Positions 46,107 to 58,038 of a stretch of 64,000 nt of DNA are shown one piece after another (within the stretch, counting starts at the first letter, position 1; each line of letters starts with the position of its first letter). The notes beneath the pieces are model-generated. The model did no database searches. It was not told the origin of the DNA and saw only the letters and a program-made list of their open reading frames with translations. The DNA comes from Toxoplasma gondii ME49 (taxonomy: Eukaryota; Apicomplexa; Conoidasida; Eucoccidiorida; Sarcocystidae), in NCBI RefSeq assembly GCF_000006565.2, contig NC_031477.1, positions 3,678,137 to 3,742,136 of the forward strand, written 5' to 3'. The position numbers and the translations under genes are program-made.

Positions 46107-48664
46107 GTATGGATACATGCATGTGTGCATCTAAGTGTCTGTTTATTTGAGGAAAAAGAGCCGTTTTGGCCACTCGAAGGCGTGTGAGATGTTGCGACGA
46201 GGGATCCCGAGGAGACGAAGGGCCGTGAGGCGCGTTGCGCAGCGCCGGCACTAGGGGAGCCGAGCCTGGTGACGGTGTGGACTCCGTCGGACTTTGGAGA
46301 CTCGGTGGAGGAGGGGAGAATGCCAGGACGTCAAGAAACTTCGGAGAAACGTCAGCGAAAAGCAGGAAACGTCGTCGCCTGCGCCGGCGCGGGAGCAGTC
46401 GGCCTCACCGGTTCCACAGGCTCTCCTCGTCGTTCAAGAGCTGTGCACTCAGCCAAGGCACATCGGCGGGAGTGCAGTTCGGATACGGCTCGGAGGGATC
46501 CACGGTGTTGAACTGGCGGTCGCGGTACGCGTTGTCCTCGCGCAGCCACCATGGCTGGTCCGTCGCGTCGACTGAGGCAGGCGCAGGAGCGCTCGCAGCG
46601 CCGTCTCCGGCAGGCGCCTTGCCCTGGATCTTCGACAGCAAAGAGTGAATCGACAACTCGCAAGTCTGCCGCACCGTCAAAGGCGCCGACGGATCCGCCG
46701 CGACGTCCTGCAGCTGCACGCAGCACAGCCGAAAGCGCGGGAGTCACGCAACTGGACGAGAAGAAGAAAGAGACGGGGAGAGGAGAAGAAGAAAGAGACG
46801 AGGAGAGGAGAAGCAGGACGAGCGAGGAAGAACGAGACTGGGAGAGGAGAAGCAGGACGAGACGAGGAGAGGAGAAGCAGGACGAGCGAGGAAGAACGAG
46901 ACTGGGAGAGGAGAAGCAGGACGAGAGAGGAAGAAAGAGACTGGGAGAGAAGAAGAAGAAGGAGAAGGACGAGAGAGAAGAGAGACAGAGAACAGCCGCG
47001 AATCAAGTACGGACGACGCGCCTGGAGAGGGGAAGACGAAAGCAGGCACTGCGAGCGCGATGCCGCCGTCGTGATGTCATACACATCAAGGTTTCTCCAC
47101 GAAGCTACGTTCCTTGAATCAGCTGCGAAGAGGAAAGCGAACCGAAGCAATCGACCGACTTACAACGGGGAGCGAACTCTCGTAGCCCAGGGCGCTCAAC
47201 GCTTCGGCAGCCTAAAAAAAACACAAAAACCAGCCAAAAAAATGACATGCACAAACTTCCGACAACTCTCCACGAATCTCCATGGACACATACACCTCCA
47301 CATAATAGCACTGATCCTGCATGCCGACGGACAAATGCTCATATGTTCACATATACATATCTATATCTATATCTAAATATATACATATATATATGTATAA
47401 ATGTACGTATGTATATATGTATGTATATATGTATGTATATATGTATGTATGTGTATATGCATATACATATATATATATATAGGCAGATACGTATGCACAT
47501 GTAGGCAAACGTTCATGCGGCCCCGCGAAGCTCCTCGAGTTTTCCACAGTCGTCGCAGTCGATACGCGTCTATGTCCAGAGGTGTGGTGCCGCATTTGGG
47601 AAGTGGATTGTGCAGCTTGTATTGACGAGCGTCAGTTAGGGAGAAGCAGCTCGAAAAGGCGAAACGCCCGCAGAAGTTGCTAGCTGTCGACGTACTTCAT
47701 GGCGAACCATTTCGTTTTCACTCGTATCTTTCAAAATCTTCAACAGCGGCTCTCCTGCATCCTGACACCCCAGCTGCCCGAGCACGTAAGTCGCCTCGTG
47801 TCTGTACACCGCAAAGTCACAGAGCGATCGGAGAGAGACATGGAGGCAGATCACGGAGGCACTGCGAGCGAAACTTCTCGTCGTCGACCAGGGGAACGCT
47901 GCAGCGAAAGAACTTTGCAGACTTTCTCGCTGAAGTGGACGGACCGACGGCAGTGTTCGCCCTCTCCCCAATTCACAGCCTCAGTGCGGCGCTGCGCGTC
48001 GCTGTACAGACACCTGAACCCATGCTTCACGTTCCACAGAGACTTGCAGACATGCACAGGTCTCTGTCGAAGCTGCATGCACACAGGAGTATCTCCAAGA
48101 AAAACAAGGAATGGCCTCCCTTCTCAGACACACAAGAAATAGTACCCACACATACATACATTTGTATATATATATATATATATGTATACAAATATATATA
48201 TATATATATATATATAGATAAATATATATAAATATATATATATATATGTATATATATGTGTATATATATGTATATATATATATATATATGTATATACGTG
48301 CGTGTATGCATACACGTTTGCCTATACAACGACACCCGCGTAGTACGATCCATGAACGTTTGCGCCTCGATTTACATGCATCAAGATCGAAATGTTTCTA
48401 TCGACTGGCAGTGCCTTCTAACCTGAAGAGGATAGATCCTTCATCGTGGTTGAGAGATTCGAGGATCAAGTTCATGGCGCCTGCGCCTCCATGTTTTTTG
48501 ATGGAAAACAGATGCGCCATTTTCCTCACGATGCTCGTCTCGGGGCTGCACATCGCAGCCTCGAGTTCCGCCATCGTCGGCAAGTTGAAGTGATTCTCTG
48601 CATCCATCCCCTGCTCCTCTTCGGGAGCCTCCCTGTCCACGGATGCTTCATCGCACTTGCACAT
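44811..48664 (-). CDS. DOHH: Deoxyhypusine hydroxylase
   Basis: DOHH hydroxylates deoxyhypusine in eIF5A using a non-heme di-iron centre, the last step in hypusine formation; it is cytosolic. Exons in transcript order: 48664-48423, 47801-47696, 47211-47164, 46713-46409, 45684-45223, 44913-44811, totalling 1266 nt and 421 aa (animal enzymes are about 300). It is built of HEAT repeats. The four His-Glu iron-binding motifs are intact: H82E83 ([12 protein letters not shown]), H115E116 ([12 protein letters not shown]), H268E269 ([12 protein letters not shown]) and H353E354 ([12 protein letters not shown]); the first two span exon junctions. The extra length lies in the linker between the two halves (residues about 150-233) and an Ala/Pro-rich insertion near 280-310. 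Start at 48664 (GAAAATG) is preferred; Met at 48607 is an alternative. The closing [12 protein letters not shown] motif is typical of the family. Confidence 0.95.
45084..45160. repeat. (TA)n microsatellite in DOHH intron 5
   Basis: TA tracts interrupted by TTTACG, within the intron between DOHH exons 5 and 6. Confidence 0.9.
46770..46975. repeat. Purine-rich minisatellite in DOHH intron 3
   Basis: Tandem units of GAGGAGAGGAGAAGCAGGAC and GAAGAACGAGACTGGGAGAG alternate over about 200 bases, with at least three recognisable higher-order copies. On the transcribed (minus) strand the array is pyrimidine-rich, and it lies just after the 48-nt exon 3. Confidence 0.9.
48164..48296. repeat. (TA)n microsatellite block in DOHH intron 1
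   Basis: Several TA tracts separated by GTATAC and TAGATA units, within the intron between DOHH exons 1 and 2. Confidence 0.9.
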
Positions 48665-49476
48665 TTTCAAGGCTTTATAAGCGAGGTCGATCCTTTTTCT
48701 CTGGAAGTCCAAGTGTAAGTACACCATGCAGCGCAGAGCGCAGAGCGTCGAGAGAAAGGCGAGTTTTTCGGACGAAAAAGGCACCACGAGAGTAGCCAAG
48801 CTGTCGGTCTGTCGAATTTAAAAATAGTTCTTGGACTTCATCTTCCTCCTCGAAATATCCGCGGCGCCGCGACGATTCCCGCCCACGCACTCGCCTCGCG
48901 CTTCTCCACTCAAATTGACGCTGTGGGAGAGACAGCGGCTGGTTTGCGCTTTCGAGTAAGAAAAGAAAGTCGCTGCACCGGACAGAGACGGCACTTTAGC
49001 ATGGTTTTCAGAAAAGTTAAAAACGTTTCTGACAGTGTTGCCTCCGCGAAAGAAAGACACTGTCGCACTCGCTCTTGCGCGCTTTGTCCCTTTGCTGCGC
49101 TGAGCGGGCAGATGAAGAGCAGAGAAGAGCGACGACTTTGCGTCTCAGTCGATCTGTGTCGATCTGTGCCTGCCGCTTTTCCTGTCTCGCAAAAATCGAC
49201 AGACCCGCCCCGTGAAAGCGCGAAAAACAGCCGCCGAAGCCTCGGGAGTCGCGCTGCATCCCCGCCTTGTGTTTTCGCCGCCATCCACACACAAACATCC
49301 TTTCTCCCGATCTGCTCTTTCCAGGGAATTCGACTTTTCCCGCCTCTCTCGAGACCGCGCTGCCGTTTTCTTCTGAGTCGAAGCCGCGCTCGCGCCTTTT
49401 TTCGCTCTCGCGCTCGGGTCTCTGATCCGTTGGACGGCGAGCTTTCTTTGGAAATCTGCTCTTCTTTTTGCACACA
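48665..49476. promoter_or_regulatory. Divergent upstream region shared by DOHH and the helical-repeat gene
   Basis: The two start codons face away from each other across 812 bases with no other gene. The strand facing each start is pyrimidine-rich close to that start. No TATA-like element is convincing. Assignment as a two-way promoter is inference from layout. Confidence 0.5.
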
Positions 49477-50816
49477 ATGAAGCCGTCTTCTCTCTCCAGC
49501 TTCGCTCAGCGAGTGAGGAAAAGCGGAACACGACATGCTGGCCGCTGCTTCTCTCGGGGTCTGGTCGCTGTCTGTGGCTTCTCTCAACAGAAAACCGGCA
49601 CAGATCTTCTCCCCAGCCTCTCTCTCTCACGTTCGGCCGCGACTTCTTCAGAGACGTCCAGTCCTCTTCTCTCCTCGACAGATACGCACCTGGGCGACGC
49701 TTCTCATCTCTTGCCACCGTCCAGTGCAGTTTCTTCCTTCTCTGCTCTGTCATCTGCTGTTGCTCTCTCTCAGACACCCTTCTCACGCGTCTCTCAGCCG
49801 CCTTTGCTCCCTCGCTGGGGTCTCCTGACCGCCTTCTCCTCTTCCTCCCTTCGCTACTCTTCTCTCCTCTCTTCTTCTTCTCCTTCTCCCTCCTCTCCGT
49901 CTCCTTCTCCTTCTCCCTCCTCTCAGTCTCCGTCTCCTGCTTCTTCTTCTTCTCCCTCCTCTTCTTCTCCTGCTTCTTCTTCTCCGTCTCCGTCTCCTTC
50001 TTCTTTTCCGCACTATTCGCGTAGGCACTTCAAGCGTCAGTCTCCGCGTCAGCTGCACCAGTTGGCGTCGAACCTCGCGGCTCGAGGCTGCACCGACGTC
50101 GTTCTCTGGAGTTCGATGATTCAGCGCGCAATCGAGGTCAACCGGTCGCCGGAGTCTGGTGCGGCCGACGTGAGTGTCGCGCCGTTTCGCTTCTTCGAGG
50201 CTCTCGGCTTCTTGGGCGCTGTCTCTTCGCTGGGTCTCACCGACCGCGAGCTCTTCCTCTCCTTCGTACCTTGCTTCCTTCGCTCGCTGTCGGCCTTGGA
50301 GCCGCGACATCTCGTTCAACTCTTGACCGTCTATGAAGCCGCGGGCGTGAGGCCCCGCGGCCTCTACGTCGCCGTCTTCAATCGAGTTCTCAAGCTTGCT
50401 CCATCCTTCTACTCTCACGAGTTCGCGGACTTCCTCTGCTGCCTTGCGCGCCTGAAAATCGCGAATCCCTCCTTCCTCTCAGCTTTCTCGCAGACACTCG
50501 TCTCACGACTTCCCGAAATCGCCTTCCCCGATGCATGCAGATGCGTCGGCGCACTCCGCAGTCTCGGCGTCGCCCAACAGTCTCTCTTCGACCTCTTCGA
50601 CGAAAGACAAAAGAAGGAACTCGAACTCCTCCCCACACAACTCCTTCTCGAGGACTTCCAGAAGGTACACTGCTGAGACAACGCATCCTCACACAAAAGC
50701 TTTATATATATATATATATATATATATTTACATATATATATATATATATATATATTTACATATATATATATATATATTTACATATATATATGTATATATG
50801 TATATATGTATATATG

Positions 50817-50847
<31 letters not shown>

Positions 50848-51547
50848 GTATATATATGTATATTATATGTATATGTATGGATCTGTGTATATGTGCGTGT
50901 GTGTGGATGTTCTTACATGTGCCAGTCTAGAAACCTTTCCGGTTACCTTTTTTTGCATAAATTTGCCAGGAGCCGTATGGAGGAGCCTATGTATACGTCT
51001 CTGTCCGGGTGTATCGGTACGACTATACACGTAATCGAGGGTATACAAATATATATATGTATATATATATATATATCTTTGTATTCCCTCGAGTGTATCC
51101 AGAAGTGTGCATCCGCATGCATTCATGGGCAAATGGATATCTGAGTGTATGCATGTCGACTTGAGGGCGAAACCAAACTGCTAGGCTGCATGCTGCACGG
51201 TTTTTCGGTCTTCGATTTCCAGGTTCTCAGCCTCGAGTTCAGCTGGCAGGCGTACGAAAACATGATTCAAGAAGAATTCATCAAGGTCAGAACCTCCGGA
51301 ATGATCCGCATATATATATATATATATATATACATATATATATGTATACACGTATATATATTTATGTATATGCGTTCTTGTGTGCATGTGGACAGTGAGG
51401 GAGATTCCTACATCGTAGTTCAACGCCAGGCAGAAGGTCCAGGATGCATCACGGAAAAACAAGATAGAGACGAGACAGGAAACAGGCAAAACGCATGTAT
51501 AAAAATACGTGGATAGAATTTATTTGCGTAGCGACTCATGCATATAC

Positions 51548-51587
<40 letters not shown>

Positions 51588-53839
51588 CTTTTTTGTGTGT
51601 CTTTCTATTGTATATTTATATATGTATATATACTTATTGCGTTTTGTGTATTTGCAGCGAACGGAAGCGATGATCGACGACAAAGACGTGGACGAACTCG
51701 CGGATCCTTTTGCGTGTCTGAATTTTATGAAGACGAGGAACCTTGTCTCTGATGTAAGTCATGTTTTGAATCTTCCTTTTTCTCTTTTGTGCATGCACAC
51801 ACCTGCTCTGCGCGTCGTTTTTGCTGTGCTTCCTTGTTCTTTCGTTCTCTTCGGCGTCTTCTCAGTCTGTGTTGTGTTCTCGCTGTAGCCTGCCAGTCTT
51901 TTCTCTCCTCCTGTTTCGCTCGCGCTTGAGTCAAGCGCGCTCATCTTTCCTCTGCTTTTTGCTTCAGAAATTTCTACTCGCCCTCAGCAAGTGGTGTAGA
52001 GCCGCCGTCAACCGTCCTGCAACTCGGTGAGGATTTGCCGCGCGTTTGCTTGCCCGTGGAAGTGACCGCTGGCCCACAAGGCGCGTTTCGTTCACGTTGG
52101 CCGCTCTACATGTACACGTACATGCACACGAACACACAGAGGTACATATTCGCGCATATATATATATATATATATACATTTATATCTGGACACAAATACG
52201 TGTATACACATATACATATCCACAAATGCATGCATATTTATAAATATATATATATATATATATGTGTATGTACACATATAGACATGCACGCATGCCTACA
52301 CACACACCTACACACATATACCCTCACATACGCTTGCGTAGATAGACAGATCGATAGACAGAGAGATACATAGGGAGATATGGAGAGATAGAGAGATACA
52401 TAGGGAGATATGGAGAGACAGAGAGATATACAGATAGATAGAGAGACAGAGAGATAGGTAGTTGTATGAAATGAACGTTGACGTGTGGAAATATGCGTCG
52501 AGTAGCTTGAAGATGCGTCAGCGAGAAAGGTCAAAAATGGCGCTTAATTCTGGAGTTTAAGTACACCCTGTGCTCGTGCAGATCGTACAAACGTCCCTTG
52601 GCGCATCAACTGGTCGAGCTTCACGATCTCATGAGGTGAGTCTCCAGTGTTCACCATGATGCGCCATGCTTTCTCACTGCATGCATTAAAGTCTATATAA
52701 ATATACCTGTACATACATACGTACATACATACGTACATACATACGTACATAAGGGGGTGTATGTGTGTGTGTCGATGCGTATGCATGCTTGGGATTCTCT
52801 GGTTCTGAAAGCGGATGCTTGTGAAGCATCGAGAAGAGGAGAGGAAGGAGGTAAAAGAGAAACTGTCTGTTGAATCCTGTGGTGAACAGCAAAGAAGACT
52901 CTCCAGTTTGTTACAAGATGTGCATCGCCGGGCGCGAAGCAAGACAGGAAACAGCGGATTTTTGAAGGACTGCTTTTTCATGTTTGTGCCCTTTTTCCAG
53001 AGAAAGGAATCTGGAGCAGAACAAAGCTCTTGAGCAGGCCGTTCTTCGATTTGTTGCTGATGACGGTAGGAGTGTTTCTTCAGCATTTCTTGACATTTAT
53101 TCGAAGAAAATACATCGCAACGCGTCTTTACTGGAATGAAGTTAACACAAAGAACGGCGACGTTTTCAGTCTACCAAACCGCCATTTCTCGCTGCCTGGA
53201 AAACGTTTCCTCTGAGCACCCTTTCTCTCAGAGAGTCAGTCTCTCTTCTCTTGTCACTCTTGGTCTGTCTTCCTCTCTTATCACTTCTCCCTCTCTGTTC
53301 CTCTTCTTTCTTTCTCTCTCTTCTCCTTCTCTTCTCCTTCTCTTCTCCTCCTCTCCCTCTCCTCTTCTTCTCTTTTTGTCTTCCCCCTCTCTGTTTCTAG
53401 CTTCCCCTTCCTCTGTCTGCTCTCTGTCTCGTCCAGGTCTTCTCCGCTTCGCCTTTCTCGTGTGTCTTTCCTTCGTCCTCGCGCCCGGTTTTCACTGCCC
53501 TTTTGCTCGCTGCTCTCTTCTGTCGCAGGAGGCTGCAAGCGCCGGCCGCGAGAGGTGAAGCCTCTGCTGTATCAGCGGAACCGACGCTACATTTCCTGTC
53601 CTGACTTGATCCCCGACGGCATCGAGCCTGCGCGTCCCTGCGCCGAGGCACTCCCGGACGTCTTCATGGAGCGCCAGGCGTCTCTCGTCCGCGCATGCAC
53701 ACCTGAGGACCTCGCGCGACAAGAACTCCCCTTCGCAGTCCAAGCTGAGACCGCCTACCGGCGCCTCCAGAGAAACAAAAGATTTCTGCGCTTCGTCCAG
53801 GAAGAGCAAAGTGAAGAGACCCAGCTAGGCGCGGTCTAA
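49477..53839 (+). CDS. Helical-repeat protein, probably organellar RNA-associated
   Basis: Exons: 49477-50664, 51223-51285, 51658-51753, 51968-52026, 52582-52635, 53001-53065, 53529-53839; 1836 nt, 611 aa, all junctions in phase. The start ATG (ACACAATGA) opens a Ser/Arg/Lys-rich segment without acidic residues, compatible with mitochondrial import. Residues about 100-185 are Ser/Pro low complexity. Residues about 190-400 form repeated helix pairs ([41 protein letters not shown]), similar in style to the HPR/FASTK-like repeats expanded in apicomplexan organelles. The C-terminal exon is basic, with [20 protein letters not shown], then a helical tail. No RAP domain is evident. A mitoribosome or rRNA-processing role is inference. 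Exons 2-6 are very short (54-96 nt). Confidence 0.83.
50703..50878. repeat. (TA)n microsatellite block
   Basis: TA and TATATG units over about 175 bases at the start of intron 1 of the helical-repeat gene, 38 bases after the donor. Confidence 0.95.
51551..51582. repeat. (TA)n microsatellite
   Basis: Uninterrupted TA tract in intron 2 of the helical-repeat gene. Confidence 0.9.
52340..52460 (+). repeat. GAGATA-type minisatellite
   Basis: A purine-rich array in intron 4 of the helical-repeat gene. A unit of about 28 bases beginning GAGAGATACATAGGGAGATA is repeated, flanked by degenerate GATAGACA units. Confidence 0.85.
52710..52753. repeat. ACATACGT tetranucleotide-derived repeat
   Basis: A 12-base unit TACATACATACG repeats three to four times in intron 5 of the helical-repeat gene. 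Confidence 0.85.
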
Positions 53840-54448
53840 CGAAACGCTTCAAAGGGGTTCTTCAAAAACGCCAACTGAACCTCACGAAGCCAAACCTTGA
53901 AAACGAACAACGAACTCCTTGTCTTCAGTCGAAGCAATATACATATATATATATATATACAGTTTGTATATGTGTGTGTGAGTGTATAAGCACTAACGTA
54001 TGCAACTATGTGTGTAGGAGCCCTAATATATCCAAAGGTATATATATACTAATATATATATATATATATATATACTAATATATATATATATATACTAATT
54101 TTTATATGCATGTACACGTGTGGGAGGCTTTTATAAGAGTTTGAGTAGAGACGCATGCAGAGACGCATCGTTGGCACTGCGGCGCTGTGACTGTAAGCGT
54201 ATGCTGTTTGAGAAACTACCTTGTCGACCTGCGGGTGCTTTCGAGTTTTCGAGGCTTGATAAATGGAGAGGAGGCTGACAATTTCACAGCCGGGGCGCGA
54301 GATCGCCTTCGGATTTCCAGCGTCTTATCTGGCGCATGCAGGCGCCTGTGAAGAAAGCGAGTCGTCAGCATTTCACACACAGACTCACACCTGCGCAGAC
54401 GGCCTTTGCAGATGGAGGCAAGCATGTACCTGTTCACTCAAATACATA

Positions 54449-54487
<39 letters not shown>

Positions 54488-54782
54488 GTAGACATGTACA
54501 AAGTTATGTACATGTGTATGCATACATTGATGTATTTACATCAGAGAAAAGGTGGAGAGGAAGAGCGGAACCGTTTGTCGGCAGGGACGAGAGTCGATCC
54601 GGTGGCGGAGTGACTCGATTGAGAAAAGCCTGAAAGGACTTTTTCTTGCCAGAAAAAAAAACGAGTATCCAGAAAGACTGAAACGCGCACGGGGGAAGCC
54701 CGAGCGAAAGACACTGGCCAATATATACATATATATATATATATATATTTAGGTATATATATGTATATATATATATATATAT
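53840..54782. other. Convergent 3' spacer with (TA)n tracts
   Basis: No gene is seen. TA tracts occupy about 53938-54107, 54449-54487 and 54721-54781. It lies between the 3' ends of the helical-repeat gene and the coiled-coil gene. Confidence 0.65.
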
Positions 54783-55277
54783 TTATTTATGTAGGTCCTT
54801 ATATGTCTTGGGAGGTTGCTCGTTTTGTAGGCGTTTTTTGAGTTCTTTGAGTCTGGCTTTCTCGGCGTTTAGCATCTCGAGGTTTTCGACTTGCAGAGCA
54901 GCGTTGTAGAGGCTGTCTCCGCAGACGGCTTCTCTGAGGCGTTCCATTTTTTCGACTTCTGCATGCAACAAGCGGTTGAGAGAGCAGCAGGTCGAGTGAT
55001 ACTTTTTGACGAACTCGAGATTCTCAGCGAAAGCCTGCCCCTCGGAAGCTCCTTCGGTTGCACTCTCGACCGCGCCCGCCTGTGAAGAAGAGCGACGAGT
55101 TGTCTCACTCCTCGTTTCCTTCGAAGGCAGAAGGTCGGTGCTCAGACCGCGTAGCTGCTTTTCCACTGTTTCCAAAATCACCGAGATATGCGCTCCCGTC
55201 GCATTCAAGAGGTGCATGGACCGGTCCGCATACCCGGGGGGCGGCGCACCCGACGCCGAGTTCGAAGGCGGAAGCAT
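54783..55277 (-). CDS. Coiled-coil protein, function unknown
   Basis: A single-exon 164-aa frame from an ATG in the strong context GAAAAATGC to TAA. It opens with a Ser/Pro/Gly segment; residues 20-50 are helical (LLNATGAHISVILETVEKQL). A short Ser/Thr/Glu linker follows, and residues about 80-155 form a charged coiled coil (HAEVEKMERLREAV, LNAEKARLKELKKRLQNEQ) with a basic end. The size and layout resemble small subunits of Mediator, kinetochore or tether complexes, but I cannot name one. Sequence just upstream on the minus strand is strongly pyrimidine-rich, as in other leaders here. The final codons run into a (TA)n tract, so a downstream exon is possible. Confidence 0.65.
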   Translation of the reverse strand: MLPPSNSASGAPPPGYADRSMHLLNATGAHISVILETVEKQLRGLSTDLLPSKETRSETTRRSSSQAGAVESATEGASEGQAFAENLEFVKKYHSTCCSLNRLLHAEVEKMERLREAVCGDSLYNAALQVENLEMLNAEKARLKELKKRLQNEQPPKTYKDLHK

Positions 55278-58038
55278 TTTTCAGAGAGAAGAAGGAGCAT
55301 GCGAAGAGCAGGGACCAAGAGAGAAGAAAAGGAAGAGAAGGAAACGAACAGAGGAGAAGAAAGAAGAGAAGAGGACAGGGGGCAGGAAGAGAAGAACGGG
55401 GAAGAAAAGCCGCCCAAACACAACAGAGAAGAAAACAGAGGGAGAACTTCCAAGAAGAGACGAAAGAGAGAGGGCACAGGCCAAGACCAGCGCCGCGACG
55501 CAAAGGATCAGAGGGAGATCCCGCAACTCAGGGAGGCGTAGAGATTGTGTCGACTGAGAGGAGGAAGTGTGGACAATTCGACGAAGGAGAGAGTTGCTGT
55601 TGAAGACGAGAGAAGGAAACGCTTTGAAAAGAAGAGGTTTTTACGTTGCTGAACGAAAGTCGGTCCGCAACTGCAGACGGCGACGCGCGAAGAAGACACT
55701 GTGTTTGAAAAGAGACTGACTTAAACGTAGCGCGAAGAGCGAAAAAAGCATGGGAGGAAGAGAGCGAGGCAAAGACGAGAGGAAATCGAACTCGTCTGTT
55801 GGTACCTCGTTCTCTTTCTCCTCCTTTCTCTTCTTCTCGTTCTTTGTCTCCCTCTTTCTCCTCCTCCGTCTCCTCCTCCGCTCTGTCTCTCTTTCCTCTC
55901 TCGACACGAGGCTGCATGCGAAGTGACCTCCTTGAAAAGGAAGAAGTTTTTTTCGTTTTGCAAAGAACCACAAAGGTTCTGCATGTTCTTCTTCCAGGAA
56001 AAAGCGCTCTGCCCGGAAAAACCTTCTCCCCGACTCCTGGTGCATGCAGGCCGAAAAGGGCAGCGCGCATGCAACACTCGCGTCCGCCGCCGAGACACCT
56101 CACGAGAAAAGTACGAATTTCCTGCGAAAAACTTCAGATAAAAAGCGGGGACTCTAGAGTGGACAGAACTCCCTGGTCCTGGGAGTGAAACTTCAGAGTT
56201 TACGGCCCTGTATAAGCTTTTTTTCGGGGAGTCTAAACCGCGAGTGTGACAACGGGTGTGACTTTTGGACGTCTGTATTTCCTGGATTCTAGTTCCTTTT
56301 TTTCAACCGCATTTTGACACTGCACGCAGACCGGCAAGTGAAAGACCCAACCTAAAAATGATAGAAAGGCGCATAGGGATAAAAACATGCGTAAGGCGGT
56401 TTTGGGAGAGGCAGCAGCCACAGAAGCATTTGTCGGTGGAGGTGCCAGCGCATTCGTGGAACGGGTGAGAGGTTGAGACTCACCGCGAAGACGAAATTAA
56501 CGAATTATTCAAACGAATTGGAACATATTAAAAAACTTGTAAATATATTTATGTGTACATATATATACAGATGAATGCATGTAGACTTTCCTTCGTGCAT
56601 GGAGGTCCGTGGAGCTGTGGTTTGCTCGGCAAGAAAAAAGAGGACGACAGACATGCCTTCGTGTAAAAGACTGGATTCCTCAGAGTCTCTGAATCTTTTC
56701 AAATAGGGTATTCACCAAGTGAGTCTCTACAGTGAGCCAAAGCTGAGATAATGTTCCTTTTTACAGGATAACAATCTTCTGAGAAATTCACTGCTACAGG
56801 CTCCGCGGCTCGACCCACGGTGCAGGACAGAGGCCAAGGTTTCGCACAGCCTCTGAGGCAACGACTGAAGAAAACATCTTGTGACACTGAATCTGTACAT
56901 CAGTATTCTAAGAAATGCAAATCACTGTGTACATACATACATACATATCTTTATATATATATATATATGAGTGTGTATATATGCATGTGTATAAGAAGAG
57001 ACAGATGCATTTGCTCATCGCGATAGAACATGGTAAATTAATGAATGGATATATGTGGGTATATGGAAATGTAGGCATGCATGGAGGAGCCAGCTCGACA
57101 GAGATGAAAAAGAGGAGAGGTATCGTTAGATGCAGGAAGAAAGAGAGTTACAGAAATAGAGAGAGAGAAACCGGTGGAGGAAAGGATGCACGTGGAATGC
57201 TAGAGAAACGGGTGTAAATTTATGCAGCGGGAGCTCGAAAGGAACAAAGAGAGGTGGGCAAACATACAAGAGAGGCAGTTCGTGCGCTTGACAAAAGACT
57301 TTTTTCAAGCAGGGAAAAACGCATGAAGGGACTTTCTGTTTCTTTCGGCCTCTGATAAATTGGCTGCATGCATGCATTCGTTATTGAACTGTGCCGAGCA
57401 CGGTTGTCTTTGTTCACATCGCTTCCTTGTCGCTGCATTGTCTCCGAAAGAAACATCTGGAAAACCGTGGCGGAGCGTCGTGTTCGCATCTCGTTGGCAA
57501 ATGGAAAAAATCGTATTTCTGTCGGCAAGTGAAGACTGCCGACGGTCGCAGGAGAGAACACAGTCGTTGTCTACTCTAGGAACGCAGGCGGCAAAGGCTC
57601 CGCCTTCGCGCCCGGCGTCTTTGCTGAGACGCGCATGCAGACTCAGCTCTCGAATGAGAACGCCTTGCCCCCCTCTCCGTCACAGCTCTTCCCTTCCCTC
57701 TTTGCTTGCAGAAACAAATCGAAAACGAAGAGTAAGACGACGAAGAGGTCGTCTTGAACATCTGCCTGTTCAGGCAGTCCTCGACGCAACGAAAATGTCG
57801 CCACAGGAAACGCATGCGTTTGAAAATCCTTTCAAAAAAAACTGCAAAACTCCCTCACCAGGTCGGTGCATGCGCCCCGGCCCGAAGTATCCCTGTCCCT
57901 CGGATTTGAATCGCTGTTTTTTTCGTTGGAAAATCCAGACCCAAAACTGTGTTCCTCGACGCGGACGTATCTCCAGTTTGGAAAGAAAAAACGTCTTCGT
58001 CAAAGACAAAGACACGACGCTTTGAAACATCCAATCTC
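55278..58038. other. Leader of the coiled-coil gene and ABCG 3' region
   Basis: 55278-55550 is purine-rich on + and probably the 5' leader of the minus-strand coiled-coil gene. 56150-57350 is unique sequence with short frames and small TA tracts near 56953-56969. A 221-codon + frame at 57360-58025 begins at TTG (first ATG at 57372) and lies opposite the expected ABCG 3' UTR; I do not accept it as a gene. Confidence 0.5.

Noticed and set aside
57360..58025. 221-codon plus frame opposite the ABCG 3' end
   Set aside because: It begins at TTG, is Arg/Ser-rich without recognisable domains and lies over the ABCG 3' flank. No splice or start signal favours it.
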